From Zygaena filipendulae (Eukaryota; Arthropoda; Insecta; Lepidoptera; Zygaenidae): a stretch of 64,000 nucleotides of DNA. Within the stretch, counting starts at the first letter, position 1. Each line of letters starts with the position of its first letter. Below are positions 36,994-48,300 of the stretch, piece by piece. Made by a program: the position numbers and the translations under genes. Location of the stretch: assembly GCA_907165275.2 (NCBI GenBank), contig OU015659.1, positions 1,964,501-2,028,500 of the forward strand, written 5' to 3'. The notes below the pieces were generated by a model. That model saw nothing but the letters and a program-made list of their open reading frames with translations. It searched no databases and was not told where the DNA came from.

Positions 36994-37140
36994 GGGCCGT
37001 ATTTTTGAATCACTCGAATAACTTTTTGCACACGGAATTGCAAGATTCGCATGTGAATGCTTACAAAATGTATGAGCATTCGCATGCGAATTCGCGATTC
37101 CGTGTGCGCAAGTAATTCAAGTGATTAAAAAATACGGCCC
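36994..37140. mobile_element. Second 147-bp palindromic MITE of the same family
   Basis: Begins GGGCCGTATTTTTGAATCAC, with CTA duplicated at 36991-36993 and 37141-37143. It has exactly the length of the copy at 10611 and lies 440 bases before Nubp2. Confidence 0.8.
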
Positions 37141-37583
37141 CTACTTTTACCTAAAACGAAGAGGTATGTAACGCAACATAGTTGACTAAGTATGAACCAT
37201 GAACGGTGCGGCGCGCGGCGACGTCTCGTTAGCTGTTTAGCATTAAATTTATAGTTTACCTACATACTACATGCTAAAACCGGTTGCAATAATGTTGTAA
37301 TGAGTTATTCTTCTGAGGTATAATGTGGGTATTTTGGATTGGGTCATCGTCAAAGTACTTAGCACATTTTAACATTTTATTAATTTATTATTTTGTTGTC
37401 AGTCTGTATCCTGCATGGGCTCAGTTTCCTTTGCCTCCCCAAAAGTGGAAGAGATTAAATTATTAAAAAAATAATTACTTTAGTTACTAATTTAAACAGT
37501 ATGTTCTCTTATTTGTCTGTGCTAATTATCTACTTAGATATTTGGTAAATATTTCATTTTTATACAACACATTAATCAACATT

Positions 37584-37694
37584 ATGTTGGACGCTGTGAA
37601 GCGAGTGATATTAGTTCTTTCGGGCAAAGGTGGCGTTGGAAAATCAACAGTGAGCACACAACTGGCACTTACTCTAAGGGAAAAAGGCTTTAAG
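37584..37694 (+). CDS. Nubp2: Nubp2 coding exon 1
   Basis: Encodes residues 1-37 with the P-loop. The donor GTTAAA follows Lys37 in phase 0. Confidence 0.9.
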
Positions 37695-39337
37695 GTTAAA
37701 CTTTGTTTTATTTACCAAACTCTACACCCACGGTCTCACCTGTACTTACAGGTATTCAGTTAATGTTATCGAGGAATTCAATTAATGTAATATATTTATG
37801 CGGTTCATGACGAACATTTCCCATAGTTTTTATAAGCAGGAGGAGAATGGGGACAGTTTAGTTGGATCACCACCCCAACCCTGCTCTGGTCTGCTGTGGC
37901 ATAAAAATATTCAACAAACACTTTCTCATCATTTTATAGTATTTTTAGACACCTTCCAATTCAAATCAAATCAATCACCAGTTCCAGTAAAAATGGACTT
38001 ATATTCAATTACTTAGTTAATATTTTTGTACCATTGTCAATCTTTAACATATTCCAACTACCTGATTGTTGAGCTTTTTCATCCACCTAGGAAATAGAAG
38101 GAAACATTAAATTGTAAATAAACAGGATGATGGTGCTGTTTTTAATCTTCTGACCTGACAAAGTGCTTACATATTTGGATAATCTAACACCATAATCTCA
38201 GGACTAGGTGTAAACTGCCTTTAGCCTAATGATATATTTCATTTTGATTATTTAGGTTGGATTATTGGACATTGATTTATGTGGACCGAGTGTTCCATTT
38301 CTTTTGAATTTGGAGGACCAAAGTGTGCATCAAGGGCCTGAAGGATGGATTCCGGTATATTTAGACAGAGAACAAAGGCTTGGAGTCATGTCTATTGGAT
38401 TTTTACTGAGCTCACGAAATGATGCAGTCGTGTGGAGAGGACCAAAGAAGACATCAATGATCAAACAGTTTCTAGAAGATGTTTGCTGGCAAGAGCTAGA
38501 CTTTCTTGTTATTGACACACCTCCAGGTAGATAAACTAGTTAACTATTGTCTGTGACTGCAAAGGAATAATAATAATAATAATAAAAAAAAAATTATTGC
38601 CATCAGAAAGGTTGTTCAAATCTATGCACATAATGTTATGAAATTGCAAACATCATGTTGTGTACCATAATTGTCTGCTTTTAGGCATTATGTTCATTTT
38701 TGGTATTTTGTATTAGTCCATATTATGTTTGATTGATCATCATGAAAACTATTGGACTAAAATGTTTCCCTGGGAATGCATAATTTAATTTCACCCAGTG
38801 ATAAATCACTTATATGTTTCAGGTACATCTGATGAGCATATCACAGTAATGGAGAATTTACGGCAGGTGCCCCAATGCACAGCGATATTAGTGACAACAC
38901 CACAGGAAGTAGCAATAGAAGATGTACGAAAAGAAATTACATTCTGTAGAAAAACTGGTATTCCAATACTAGGGATAATTGAGAATATGAGTGGGTAAGT
39001 AATAGAAGTGCTTAATGGAATCTCATATCTCATATGGGTGAATCCAAAGGAAATAGGCTAGTACCTATTATAATTTTTCTAATGATTTTAATTTTTTTTC
39101 AGGTATGTCTGCCCAAATTGCAGTGAGTGTACAAATATATTCTCTAGCGGTGGTGGCAAGTCATTGGCTGATGTATCAAAGATATTGTTTCTGGGTAGCC
39201 TCCCAATAGACACTAGAGTGGGCAATTTGGCAGGGAAAGGCATTGCAGCTGTCAAAGAGATACCAGATTCAACAACCAGCCAAGTTTTTAATAATCTAGC
39301 CAATGTTTTAAGTGACTCCTCAATGAATGGATCATAA
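37584..39337 (+). CDS. Nubp2: Cytosolic Fe-S cluster assembly factor NUBP2 homologue (four exons)
   Basis: This is a P-loop NTPase of the Mrp/Nbp35 family that, with NUBP1, forms the scaffold assembling 4Fe-4S clusters for cytosolic and nuclear apoproteins. Coding exons are 37584-37694, 38256-38526, 38823-38994 and 39103-39337. All junctions are GT-AG and the phases match, giving 262 residues, close to the usual size of about 270. The deviant Walker A motif GKGGVGKS is at residues 14-21. Switch-like segments follow: DIDLCGPS (exon 2), VVWRGPKK, and VIDTPPGTSDEH across the exon 2/3 junction. The C-terminal CPNC pair in exon 4 is the bridging cluster ligand. The N-terminal four-Cys cluster of NUBP1 is absent, which separates NUBP2 from NUBP1. 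I chose the ATG at 37584 (MLDAVKRV) because it matches where family members begin; an in-frame ATG-led extension from 37542 lacks family-like sequence. The likely poly(A) signal is at 39507. The gene appears fully functional. Confidence 0.94.
38256..38526 (+). CDS. Nubp2: Nubp2 coding exon 2
   Basis: The acceptor TTTAG precedes Val38. The exon covers the DIDLCGPS and WRGPKK motifs, and the donor GTAGAT splits the Gly of DTPPG. Confidence 0.92.
38823..38994 (+). CDS. Nubp2: Nubp2 coding exon 3
   Basis: The acceptor TTTCAG precedes the TSDEH segment. The exon encodes the [16 protein letters not shown] region and IENMSG, and ends at the canonical donor GTAAGT. Confidence 0.93.
39103..39337 (+). 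CDS. Nubp2: Nubp2 coding exon 4 (terminal)
   Basis: Contains the CPNC cluster-binding pair and the C-terminal helix, and stops at TAA 39335-39337. Confidence 0.93.
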
Positions 39338-39506
39338 GAAGAATGCAAGTAGAGTTTAAGTTGTAGTTATTGCTTGTTAAGTTTCCATTTAATATAAAAT
39401 ACTATTTACGAGTACCTAGGTATTTTGAATTTTTCACTTCACATAAAAACATTAAGTACCTACTTCAACCTACTCTCAGATTTTTTTGAAAAATGTTCAA
39501 AAGCAT

Positions 39507-39512
39507 AATAAA
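39507..39512 (+). terminator. Candidate poly(A) signal of Nubp2
   Basis: AATAAA lies 170 bases after the stop codon. It is the first perfect hexamer I see downstream. Confidence 0.4.
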
Positions 39513-39589
39513 TTATTTTTTAAGGAAACATTTTTAACTGCTTTGTCAGGTGCGTTGAATTTCATAATTCCCTCAGGAAGTTTAATGTC

Positions 39590-39713
39590 GCACTTATGTT
39601 TGTAACCTATTCATTCTGAAATGACTGGACGGAGAGTTTACACGCATGCTACCTTATCCTAGAGTTTGTGATGAAATCTTGAAATTCACACAGGTGAATT
39701 CGGGAACGGCTAG
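39590..39713 (+). mobile_element. Helitron fragment downstream of Nubp2
   Basis: Eroded; GGTGAATTCGGGAACGGCTA is recognisable at the 3' end. Confidence 0.4.
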
Positions 39714-40027
39714 TATGAAAATAGTATGTCTTATGTTTCACGTTCCATGTATCCACGATAACAATATCTTCTTGACATCAAAAACATTCCAGTAGCCAGA
39801 AAGTCATTTTTTCAGTGATAAGAACGCCTAATGATACCTAATGTTCTATAGACAATATAAATTGTAGCTGTATTTGTGGTGTAAAATAACTTAAGTTTCT
39901 TTTGTACATTCATATCTGCCGAGACAACAGATAGGTATCCACGAAATGTGCAGTAATTAATTAAGTGTTTCATTTTAATCCACCTGCAATTTTCGGCTGA
40001 CGATATTATGTACTTATTAAGTAGTTA

Positions 40028-40324
40028 CTAGTCGATCTCCCCCAGTTCACTCGCATTAATTTCGAAGTTCCCGTAATTGAAAGTTACCCTGAGTCCCGTT
40101 ACACTTCTCAGTGGAGAAGTGTAAAACCCGCTTCACATTCACGCGAGAATCTTGCGAATGTGGAGCCGATTCTCCGCCGCTTCTCGTGGTTTTCTCACGT
40201 TCTCACAAGATTCTCGCGCGAGATGTGTAGCGGGCTTAACGTGTATGCAAAATTAATGATCGGTTGAGTAGTTATAGGCATGAAAGCGTAACAAATTCAT
40301 TCACATTTATAATATTAGATAGGA
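40028..40324 (-). mobile_element. Helitron copy split by a MITE
   Basis: CTAGTCGATCTCCCCCAGTT to ATAATATTAGATAGGA; the interior is interrupted at 40124-40240. Confidence 0.65.
40124..40240. mobile_element. MITE nested inside a Helitron copy
   Basis: AACCCGCTTCACATTCACGC at the left pairs with GCGCGAGATGTGTAGCGGGC at the right. The surrounding Helitron (40028-40324) continues on both sides. Confidence 0.65.
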
Positions 40325-40687
40325 ATGGAATTAATATACGTATTAGCGATGTAAATGGGATTTTTGGGGCTGTGCCTATATGCCTCCTCAAAGGTATTCT
40401 AAATAAATAAACTATATTCTAATAAATAGACATTTATTAAATTATTAGAATTGTCTAGTTATCTTGAACATGGTAAATATTATTTATAAAATAAATTCTA
40501 TTTTGTTATAGTACCAATTGGTCCATATATGCAGTTACAAATAAGATATAGCTATTCGGTAACTTGTTTTTTTTTTAAAGTCATGATTATTATCACCATT
40601 TTTTTTTTCATTTATCTATTACACAGAATATACCTACATTTTACTTATAATTTCATTGAGTACACAATGCACTAATTACTAATTATA

Positions 40688-40850
40688 GATAGGCAATCAA
40701 CCGGGTTTAATTAAACCTGGTGCTAGGGGTATTAAAACCCGATAGTATACAGTTATACACCCAATATAAGAACTAGGTATGTATATATTTGTACCCAGTA
40801 TTTGGTGTTTAACCCGAGCACCGGGTTTAAGTTGATTGCTCTCTATATCA
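40688..40850. mobile_element. Short hairpin MITE related to 15555
   Basis: AGGCAATCAACCGGGTTTAA at the left pairs with CCGGGTTTAAGTTGATTGCT at the right. Confidence 0.55.
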
Positions 40851-41910
40851 CCAATTTAAAATGTCACCAAGAGATTCAACCATTACCTACACATTTGAAA
40901 TAATTAAATATGATGATGGAGTCAAGCTGGAAAATCGAAAAATGTCATCTTATAAAATACCTTTATTAGTTTAGAACCACTTGCCGACAAATCATCAACA
41001 TTTTTAATTTCAAACCGGTATTGGTGGTCCTGCTAGAGGAGGTGACACATTTAGTTTAAGATTTTCCCTCTAACAATTTTAAATATACAAATAAAGCTTA
41101 AATATATCAAAATTTATAATTAACTCAATTACATATTAAATAATAAAAAAATCAATATAAAACACCAAATTATATTGCACTAAGGGTATTATTTTTGGTC
41201 AAACCATAACTTTCTTGTCGTATGCTTGGCCGCTCAGGGACAGTTTTCACGTCCAGTTCCCTGATAAGGTTTGCAAATTACTGCCACCGACGGCATAAAT
41301 AAATTCCATACAATAGAGCAGTCTTACCCGTACCCAATATTTTTTCCACCCTGTATATTTCCGAACAATCTAAAGTCAAGGACTAAATGTCAATCTTATA
41401 ATTGAAACTTATAATTTGTTTACAATAAAGTCGAAGGAAAAAGTAGGTACATAATTAAGTCCAGGATAAAAATGGTTTCATATTCGAAATATACACTTCG
41501 ACTGCGAGGAAATAAAACATAAATAGGTATATTGCAAATAAATGACAAACCGGCATCCCACAGTCATGGCAACAAGAACATAAAAAACCGTTTCAGGCCG
41601 CGTTATACGCAGCATAAACGAGAATATTACAAACAATATATAAATTTTTAACTAATTGACTATCACATCTAGTTATCATATCTTATACATTCTAACATTG
41701 ATAGCATATAATATGTAAGATCATAAAAATATTTGGCACCTCATTTAAGATTTAATGACCAATACAATCGTCACCATAATGTCTACATAAAAATGCAGTA
41801 AAAAATTATAAATCTCAAACCATTTCAAAATATTGTTATTTTCTTTCCTAAAGCATAAAAATAATTAATAAAATATAATATAGGTATAACGATGGGTAAA
41901 TACTTATACT

Positions 41911-41916
41911 TTTATT
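41911..41916 (-). terminator. Candidate poly(A) signal of cry1
   Basis: AATAAA on the minus strand about 270 bases past the cry1 stop. The region is AT-rich, so chance matches are likely. Confidence 0.25.
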
Positions 41917-42188
41917 AAAGTTTAAAATATTTTTAATAAGTTTCTATTATATCATCCGAAGTACCTAACGCTTCAAACTTCAGCTTCGGAACCTACAAGA
42001 AAATGATACCAATCCAAAAATCATATACAACAAAGAAACGCATAAACATTGCAAGTTAAACAAAAATTTGTCATAAAAATGCATTTGAATACAAACTACA
42101 TAGTAGGTACGTAAGATCACCTTCCACTCTGATGTTAGCACCGAGCAACATTGGCCTCTACGCGGTGGGTTATAGGGTCGTTTTTGGT

Positions 42189-42305
42189 TCAACGCGCCTG
42201 TTGGGCGATTAGCGGCTCGTCCGCGAGCCACATGAACTGGCGGATCTCGTCTTCGGACGAGGGGCAGCAGTGCGGCGGCGCCTGCTGCAGGTACTCGCGC
42301 AACTC
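42189..42305 (-). CDS. cry1: cry1 coding exon 12 (terminal)
   Basis: Thirty-eight residues plus TGA. It carries [15 protein letters not shown] and the FMW tail; the acceptor is TCACCAG. Confidence 0.92.
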   Translation of the reverse strand, partial: ELREYLQQAPPHCCPSSEDEIRQFMWLADEPLIAQQAR

Positions 42306-45300
42306 CTGGTGAAGATATCGGTAATGAATGAAGAAGAAGAAGAACGTACGTACGTGAAGAAGCGACACTACTCCCCCCCACCGACTCAGTGCCTCCCCGC
42401 GCCCCGCTATAACGTAACGGCGAGCCTAGAGGCAAAGAATAAAGATTTTGAGTTTTTTGGCGGTAGTCATATAGATGGCATCATTCGGTCATTTCGGTCA
42501 GTTCATGTCGATAAAAGATTGTTAAAAGAGGATTTTGTTGCGTGCTGCTGGTGCTGTATTAGACAATAATTTTCACAGTGACGGTTTTTAATATGCTGAA
42601 GAAGATATATGACATTTCGAGCTGATTTCTTCGGTTTCCTCCATGAGCTCCGAGAAAGTTCTTGTAGTTTATTCAGTATTTCAGTATCATGGCCTACAAG
42701 TTCAAACCGTACAACGATGCTAAACGCTGATTTGTGCATTTAATTAACTTATAACTTGAAACTGGCTAAATGCATTAAATGCGAAAGTCAATAAGAAGAA
42801 GAAAGAAAGAATAAAGATTATAAAGAAGCAACACTCTCCGCTCCCCACCAATTTCATGCTACCTCATACCCCGCGAAAATGACTTTGATAAAGGCTGAGG
42901 TAAATTTCACCAGGCTGTATCTCATGAACCGTGATAGTTAAGACAGTTGAAATTTTCACAGATGACGTATTTGTGTTGCCGCTATAACAACAAATACTGA
43001 AAAATAGAATAAAATAAATATTTAAGAACAAACGTGTTTTTATTTTTGCCGTTTTTAATTTTTATAAACTTCGTCGGGTTTTTATTATATATTTGCCAGC
43101 TTCCTTATATTTTTGGAATCACAACTTATGGTGCTATAGATCGCAAAATTTCTTGAGTGCATATTGTAAGAAGAAAAAGAAAAAGAAGAAGAGTGACGGG
43201 GCCCACCTTCATGGCGTTCCGGTTGCGCTGCGCGGCGGCCACGTGGTTGACGAGCGGGCCCGGGTACTCCTTGCCGATGACGCAGCGCGCGCGCTCCTGC
43301 ACGTCGATCGGCGCCTTCCACGGCTCGTAGCTGCGGCCGACGCGCACAAACAAACAAACATTTATACAGTCAAGATGAGACGCGACAAAAATGCGTATTA
43401 TACAAACTAAAGTTTGACAGTGAGAAATTAAATAAAAATAGCACTCGCTCTTTGGCTTGTTGTTAGTCGTAAACTCGATTAATCGTTTGAGCATCTGAGC
43501 TCCCCTCTGCGGCGAGCGTCTGAACTTTTCCCCCCGGCGAGCGTCTGAGCTCTCCTCCCCGGCGAGCGTCTGAGCTCTCCTCCCCGGCGAGCGTCTGAGT
43601 TCCCCTCCCCGGCGAACGTCTGAGCTCTCCTCCCCGGCGAGCGTCTGAGCTCTCCTCCCCGGCGAGCGTCTGAGTTCTCCTCCCCGGCGAACGTCTGAGT
43701 TCCCCTCCCCGGCGAACGTCTGAGCTCCCCTCCCCGGCGAATGTCTGAGCTCTCCTCCCCGGCGAGCGTCTGAGTTCCCCTCCCCGGCGAACGTCTAGGC
43801 TCTCCTCACCGGCGAACGTCTGAGCTCTCCTCCCCGGCGAATGTCTGAGCTCTCCTCCCCGGCGAGCGTCTGAGCTCTCCTCCCCGGCGAGCGTCTGAGT
43901 TCCCCTCCCCGGCGAACGTCTGAGCTCTCCTCCCCGGCGAACGTCTGAGCTCCCCTCCCCGGCGAACGTCTGAGCTCTCCTCCCCGGCGAATGTCTGAGG
44001 TCCCCTCCCCGGCGAACGTCTGAGCTCTCCTCCCCGGCGAACGTCTGAGCTCTCCTCCCCGGCGAGCGTCTGAGTTTCCCTCCCTGGCGAACGTCTCAGC
44101 TCTCCTCCCCGGCGAATGTCTGAGGTCCCCTCCCCGGCGAACGTCTGAGCTCTCCTCCACATCGATCGTCTGAGCTCCCCTCCCCCCAGCGAACGTCTCA
44201 GCTCTCCGTCAAACGTCTAAACTTTTCTCCCCGGCGAGCGTCTAAGAGTTCTTCTCCCTGGCGAACGTCTAAGTTCCCCTCCCCGGCCCCCGACGCTAGC
44301 GCCGGGCCACATCTCCATTCTCCACGACGATCGACGCTCGCAGGTCGGGCCACTGAGCAAAATATAATCACTACGTTTTAAGACTCGGCACTTCTATACT
44401 AATCGCTGAACCGATCTATGAAGGCATTTTGTGCCAACCTTTGTATTCCAAAGTTGGCAAAGAAGTTCACGCGTAAATCCACAGTAACTGTTGGTTCAAG
44501 GGAGTGTCACCGGGCGCGGGCGGCTCACATGTACTCGTCGGGCATGCGCGCCAGCTCGGGCACGTAGCGGCGCACGTACTCGCCGCTCGGGTCGAGCCGC
44601 TGGCCGAGGCGCACCGGGCAAGCGCACTCGCCCGAGTCCAGCAGCGCCTCGAACGCGCTCGACGACACCCACATCCAGTTGCCGGCGCACACCGACCTGC
44701 GAACATGCGATATTATGTGTTTTTTTTTTGTCGCGTCGTTAATAGTATATTTCATTACAATGTATGTACAATGAGTTCCGCACGTTTAATGATTTAATAA
44801 TTTAATTGCGTAAAAATTGAAATAAAACAATATGAATTCTGACTTACATGAAAATTTGTTTCTCAGTAATCTTGTATTCTATCAAATCTTCTTCTTTATA
44901 AATAAAAATGAATGTTTGTATGTCTGTCCTCTATGCGTTTCGAAACCATTGGTCCGATTTTGATGAAACTTTGGCGGGTTGTTCTGCCTGCGTCCGCAAA
45001 GGTTCCTGATCCCAAAACTCACGCGGGTGAAACCGCGGGGTACAGCTAGTATTATAGTATAAAATGTTTTTAAACGGTGTTATATCGATATTACCGTCGA
45101 ATATTTACTTATTTATTTATTGGCACAGCAATAACATAGTGTACCTACAATATTAAGTAATAAAAAAACTTGAGAGGTGTCAAGGGACAACCGAATGGAA
45201 CGAAGAAAATATCTGGCTCGCTTTCTTTAAGAGAGAGAGAGAGACAGACAGAGAAACATGCGCACGCCGCACGGCTTACAATAGCTTGTGTCGTTACAAC

Positions 45301-48300
45301 TTTTCGTCTTAATAACCCCCTTTCACAACGCGCAATAAGGAACTTCGTTCCAAAAATTAAATTATTTAAGTCTCGGCGACATACATTGATCGAATTAATT
45401 TTTCCTTCAAACTGGCTAGATGCGTTATATGCGGAAGTTCATAGAAAGAAAGAAAAGAAAAGAAAACTACTATCACTGTTACTGTGAACTCCCTCACGAA
45501 CTGACCAGTCGGCGTCGAGCAGGTACTTGAGGAAGTGCCTGAGGCCGTGCTCCCACGACAGCCAGAGCGCGCCGCGCGTCAGGAACGAGGCCACCGTGTT
45601 GCGCACCACGTGGTGCAGCCAGCCCTCCATGCGCAGCTGCCGCATCGCCGCGTCCACGAACGGGAACCCGGTGCGCCCCTCCTCCCATCTGGCACACACC
45701 ACCACACCACACCACACCACACCACACCATATATCAAAATTCTAATTTAGTCCGTCAGTTAGAAAATAAAAAAACAATAGACACGTATTTTTTGCTCTTT
45801 CAAATAAATTAAAATATATAGAGATAAAGCGCTAAGGTGAGGGGGTCGTGACGTCACTACCCGCTAAAACCGCCATACAAACTGTCAGAATAGTGACATC
45901 ACGCGAAATTTCAACTCAATATATCGCTGTTATTTTTTGATTACGTAAAAAAATAAAAAAATACGTGTCCAATATTTTTTAATAATCTACAAGACGGACT
46001 AAAACATAAAAATTAGTCAACATGCCTATTGGGTATTCTCCAGGGTATGAAAATCAAAATTCTAATTAGTCCGTCGGTTACAAAATAAAAAATAATTAGA
46101 CACGTATTTTTTGCTTTTTCCAATCACAACATAGTATAAAACAAAGCCGCTTTCTCTGTCCCTATATCCCTATGTATGCTTAAATCTTTAAAACTACGCA
46201 ACGGATTTTGATGCGGTTTTCACCAATAGATAGAGTGATTCATGAGGAAGGTTCATAACTATATTTTATCCAAGAATTCCCGCGGGAACTCCGAAATTGA
46301 CGCGGGTGAAACCGCGCGGGTCAGCTAGTTAATGAAAATAAACATAAGACCTAAGGAAAACATGAACAGCTCTTTACCTCTTCAACTCATCCCCTTCGGG
46401 ATTCTTCCACGGTATATCCAGGCATATGGGATTGCCGTCCATCTGTCCGTAGTTGGGGTTGTTCACACTCATAGTGTAGAAGTACTCGCGCCATATCAAC
46501 TGGCCTGAAAAAATGAGGGGGACAGAAGATTGGAACGTGGGTAGATTTTGTACCTGTGAGAAAGAGATGATTGTACGTCACCTGTGATAAATTGTGAGGA
46601 GGGTAGGCGGCCCTGGTGCACTTCACGGAACAAGTCTTGCAGCGCCCAATAAAATCTAAGAAGGGACAATAAATAATACATTTTTTATACTCCAAAGGAG
46701 CCATTCATAAAGTACGTCACACGTTATGGGGGGGGGGGGGTCTAAGTTTTGTGACGTCACATTTCAAAATCTTATAAGACAAATTTAAACTATTAACGAA
46801 AACCTTTAAAATATTTCCAACTCTATCCGTACAGACGTAAGGTGTAAGTTGTTTTGTTGGCGAACTAAGGTTTAAATTGTTTTGTCGGGACTGCTGTTTC
46901 AATTCAATAATTTCTATATCGTCGCTGAAGTTCTAACACCACAAATTCAAATTATGCAACTTTTTAGCAGAGCAAAAAAACCTGTTTCGTTTTGCATCAA
47001 ACAACTATTTAAAGTTGGTTTATTCAATATACGTATTATTAAAATATGTATAATTCATGTAGGCACATTTAAATTTTAAAACAAAATTATTTTCTTGCGA
47101 TTCCCTATCGAATAAAATAAGGAACGTTTTTCGTCAAAATTTGACTTCCGTGGTGTTAGAACTTCAACGACGATATAGAAATTATTGAATTGCAAAATAT
47201 GTGACGTCACACTATGGGGGGGGGTCTCACATATTTGACCAACTATGACAGGGGGGAGGGGTCAAAAATCACTAAATTAATGCGGCGTACTTTATGAATG
47301 ACGCCTAAGGGCGGCGCCACAATCTTTGCGGCGGCGGTGGCGCCAAAAACAAATGGTAGACAACATACGGAGTAGGCCACAGCTCGCGCCGCTGATAACT
47401 GTGGCCAACTTCGTATGTTGTCTATGATTTGTTTATGCCGCCGCCGCCGCCGCAAAGACTGTGGCCAAGGGGTAAGGCACAGAGAGACAGGTAAAGAAAT
47501 AGTCTTACCGTCTAACGGAGAGACACCCGAAGCGGAGGGCGGGACTCAGAGATATAGGCGGCCCGAGCAGGTCTGGGTTGCCGTGTGTTGGCAAGTACGA
47601 GCCTCTGTGATTAGACAAATAGACACACCAGCGATGTAAATTGAATTTTAAGTCAAATAATAATAATGATTAAATTCCTTTGCGTTTTACATGTACGTCG
47701 AGTTTGGGGCGACTATTGGCAAGGTGCAAAGCGGGTGGAGGGAGTAGCCTAAACGATCACAGAGCTCGCTACGGCTAAAATTTACATTTTCGTCGCTGAC
47801 TTGAGCTGTCAAATCCATATTGCAGTGAACATTTTCCAATCGTTTTTGAGATAAATTTAATATGGTCTTAGTAAGATGTGTTATTGTAAATTGTAATAAC
47901 GCCAAGAAGAATAGCGACTAAATTTTACCAATTTCCAAGACCGTGGTGGAAACGAGACAAAAAAATAAGTGGATAATTGCCGTAAGAAAAAAAAGTAAGC
48001 CACAGTAGGCTCATTTTGAATGTTATTGGCAAAATGTTACTGACTACCACCGTCCAAATTTCTCTAATATAGTAAAATAACACAAGATTTCATTATTATT
48101 TTTCACAATATTTACTTACTAGCTGTGCCCCGAGGTTTCACCCGCGGTAATTTCAGAGTTTCCACGGGAATTCCGGGATAAAAAGCACCCTACGTACTTT
48201 TATGTATCCCGGACAACGTGCATGCCAAATTTCATCCAAATCCGTTCTGATGTTTTTGCGTGATTCAGTAACAAACATCCAAACATCCACAATTTCACAT

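Larger units (their letters stand above)
32968..37583. other. Intergenic region between the BED-hAT gene and Nubp2
   Basis: Holds Helitron copies, one MITE, the CTCGAG-motif region and the 147-bp palindrome. 32968-33380 and 33735-34210 show nothing recognisable. The Nubp2 promoter must lie within or beyond the palindrome at 36994-37140. Confidence 0.6.
39338..42188. other. Region between convergent Nubp2 and cry1
   Basis: Contains both 3' UTRs, a Helitron with a nested MITE and a hairpin MITE. From 40850 to 41900 I see only AT-rich sequence without a coding frame. Confidence 0.6.

Noticed and set aside
37542..37583. Upstream start adding 14 residues to Nubp2
   Set aside because: [14 protein letters not shown] is hydrophobic and unlike the family; the ATG at 37584 matches the usual start.
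43795..44162. Two long minus-strand frames rich in [17 protein letters not shown]
   Set aside because: They are translations of the 25-bp minisatellite; three units equal 25 codons, so frames stay open by periodicity.
43500..44290. CRISPR-like regular repeats
   Set aside because: Units are contiguous with no unique spacers and lie in an animal intron.
44467..44797. Several GC-rich frames on both strands near 44.5 kb
   Set aside because: Shadows of cry1 exon 10; only the minus-strand frame with SVCAGNWMW is conserved.
45494..45750. Overlapping frames around 45.6 kb
   Set aside because: Shadows of cry1 exon 9 and the ACCAC microsatellite.
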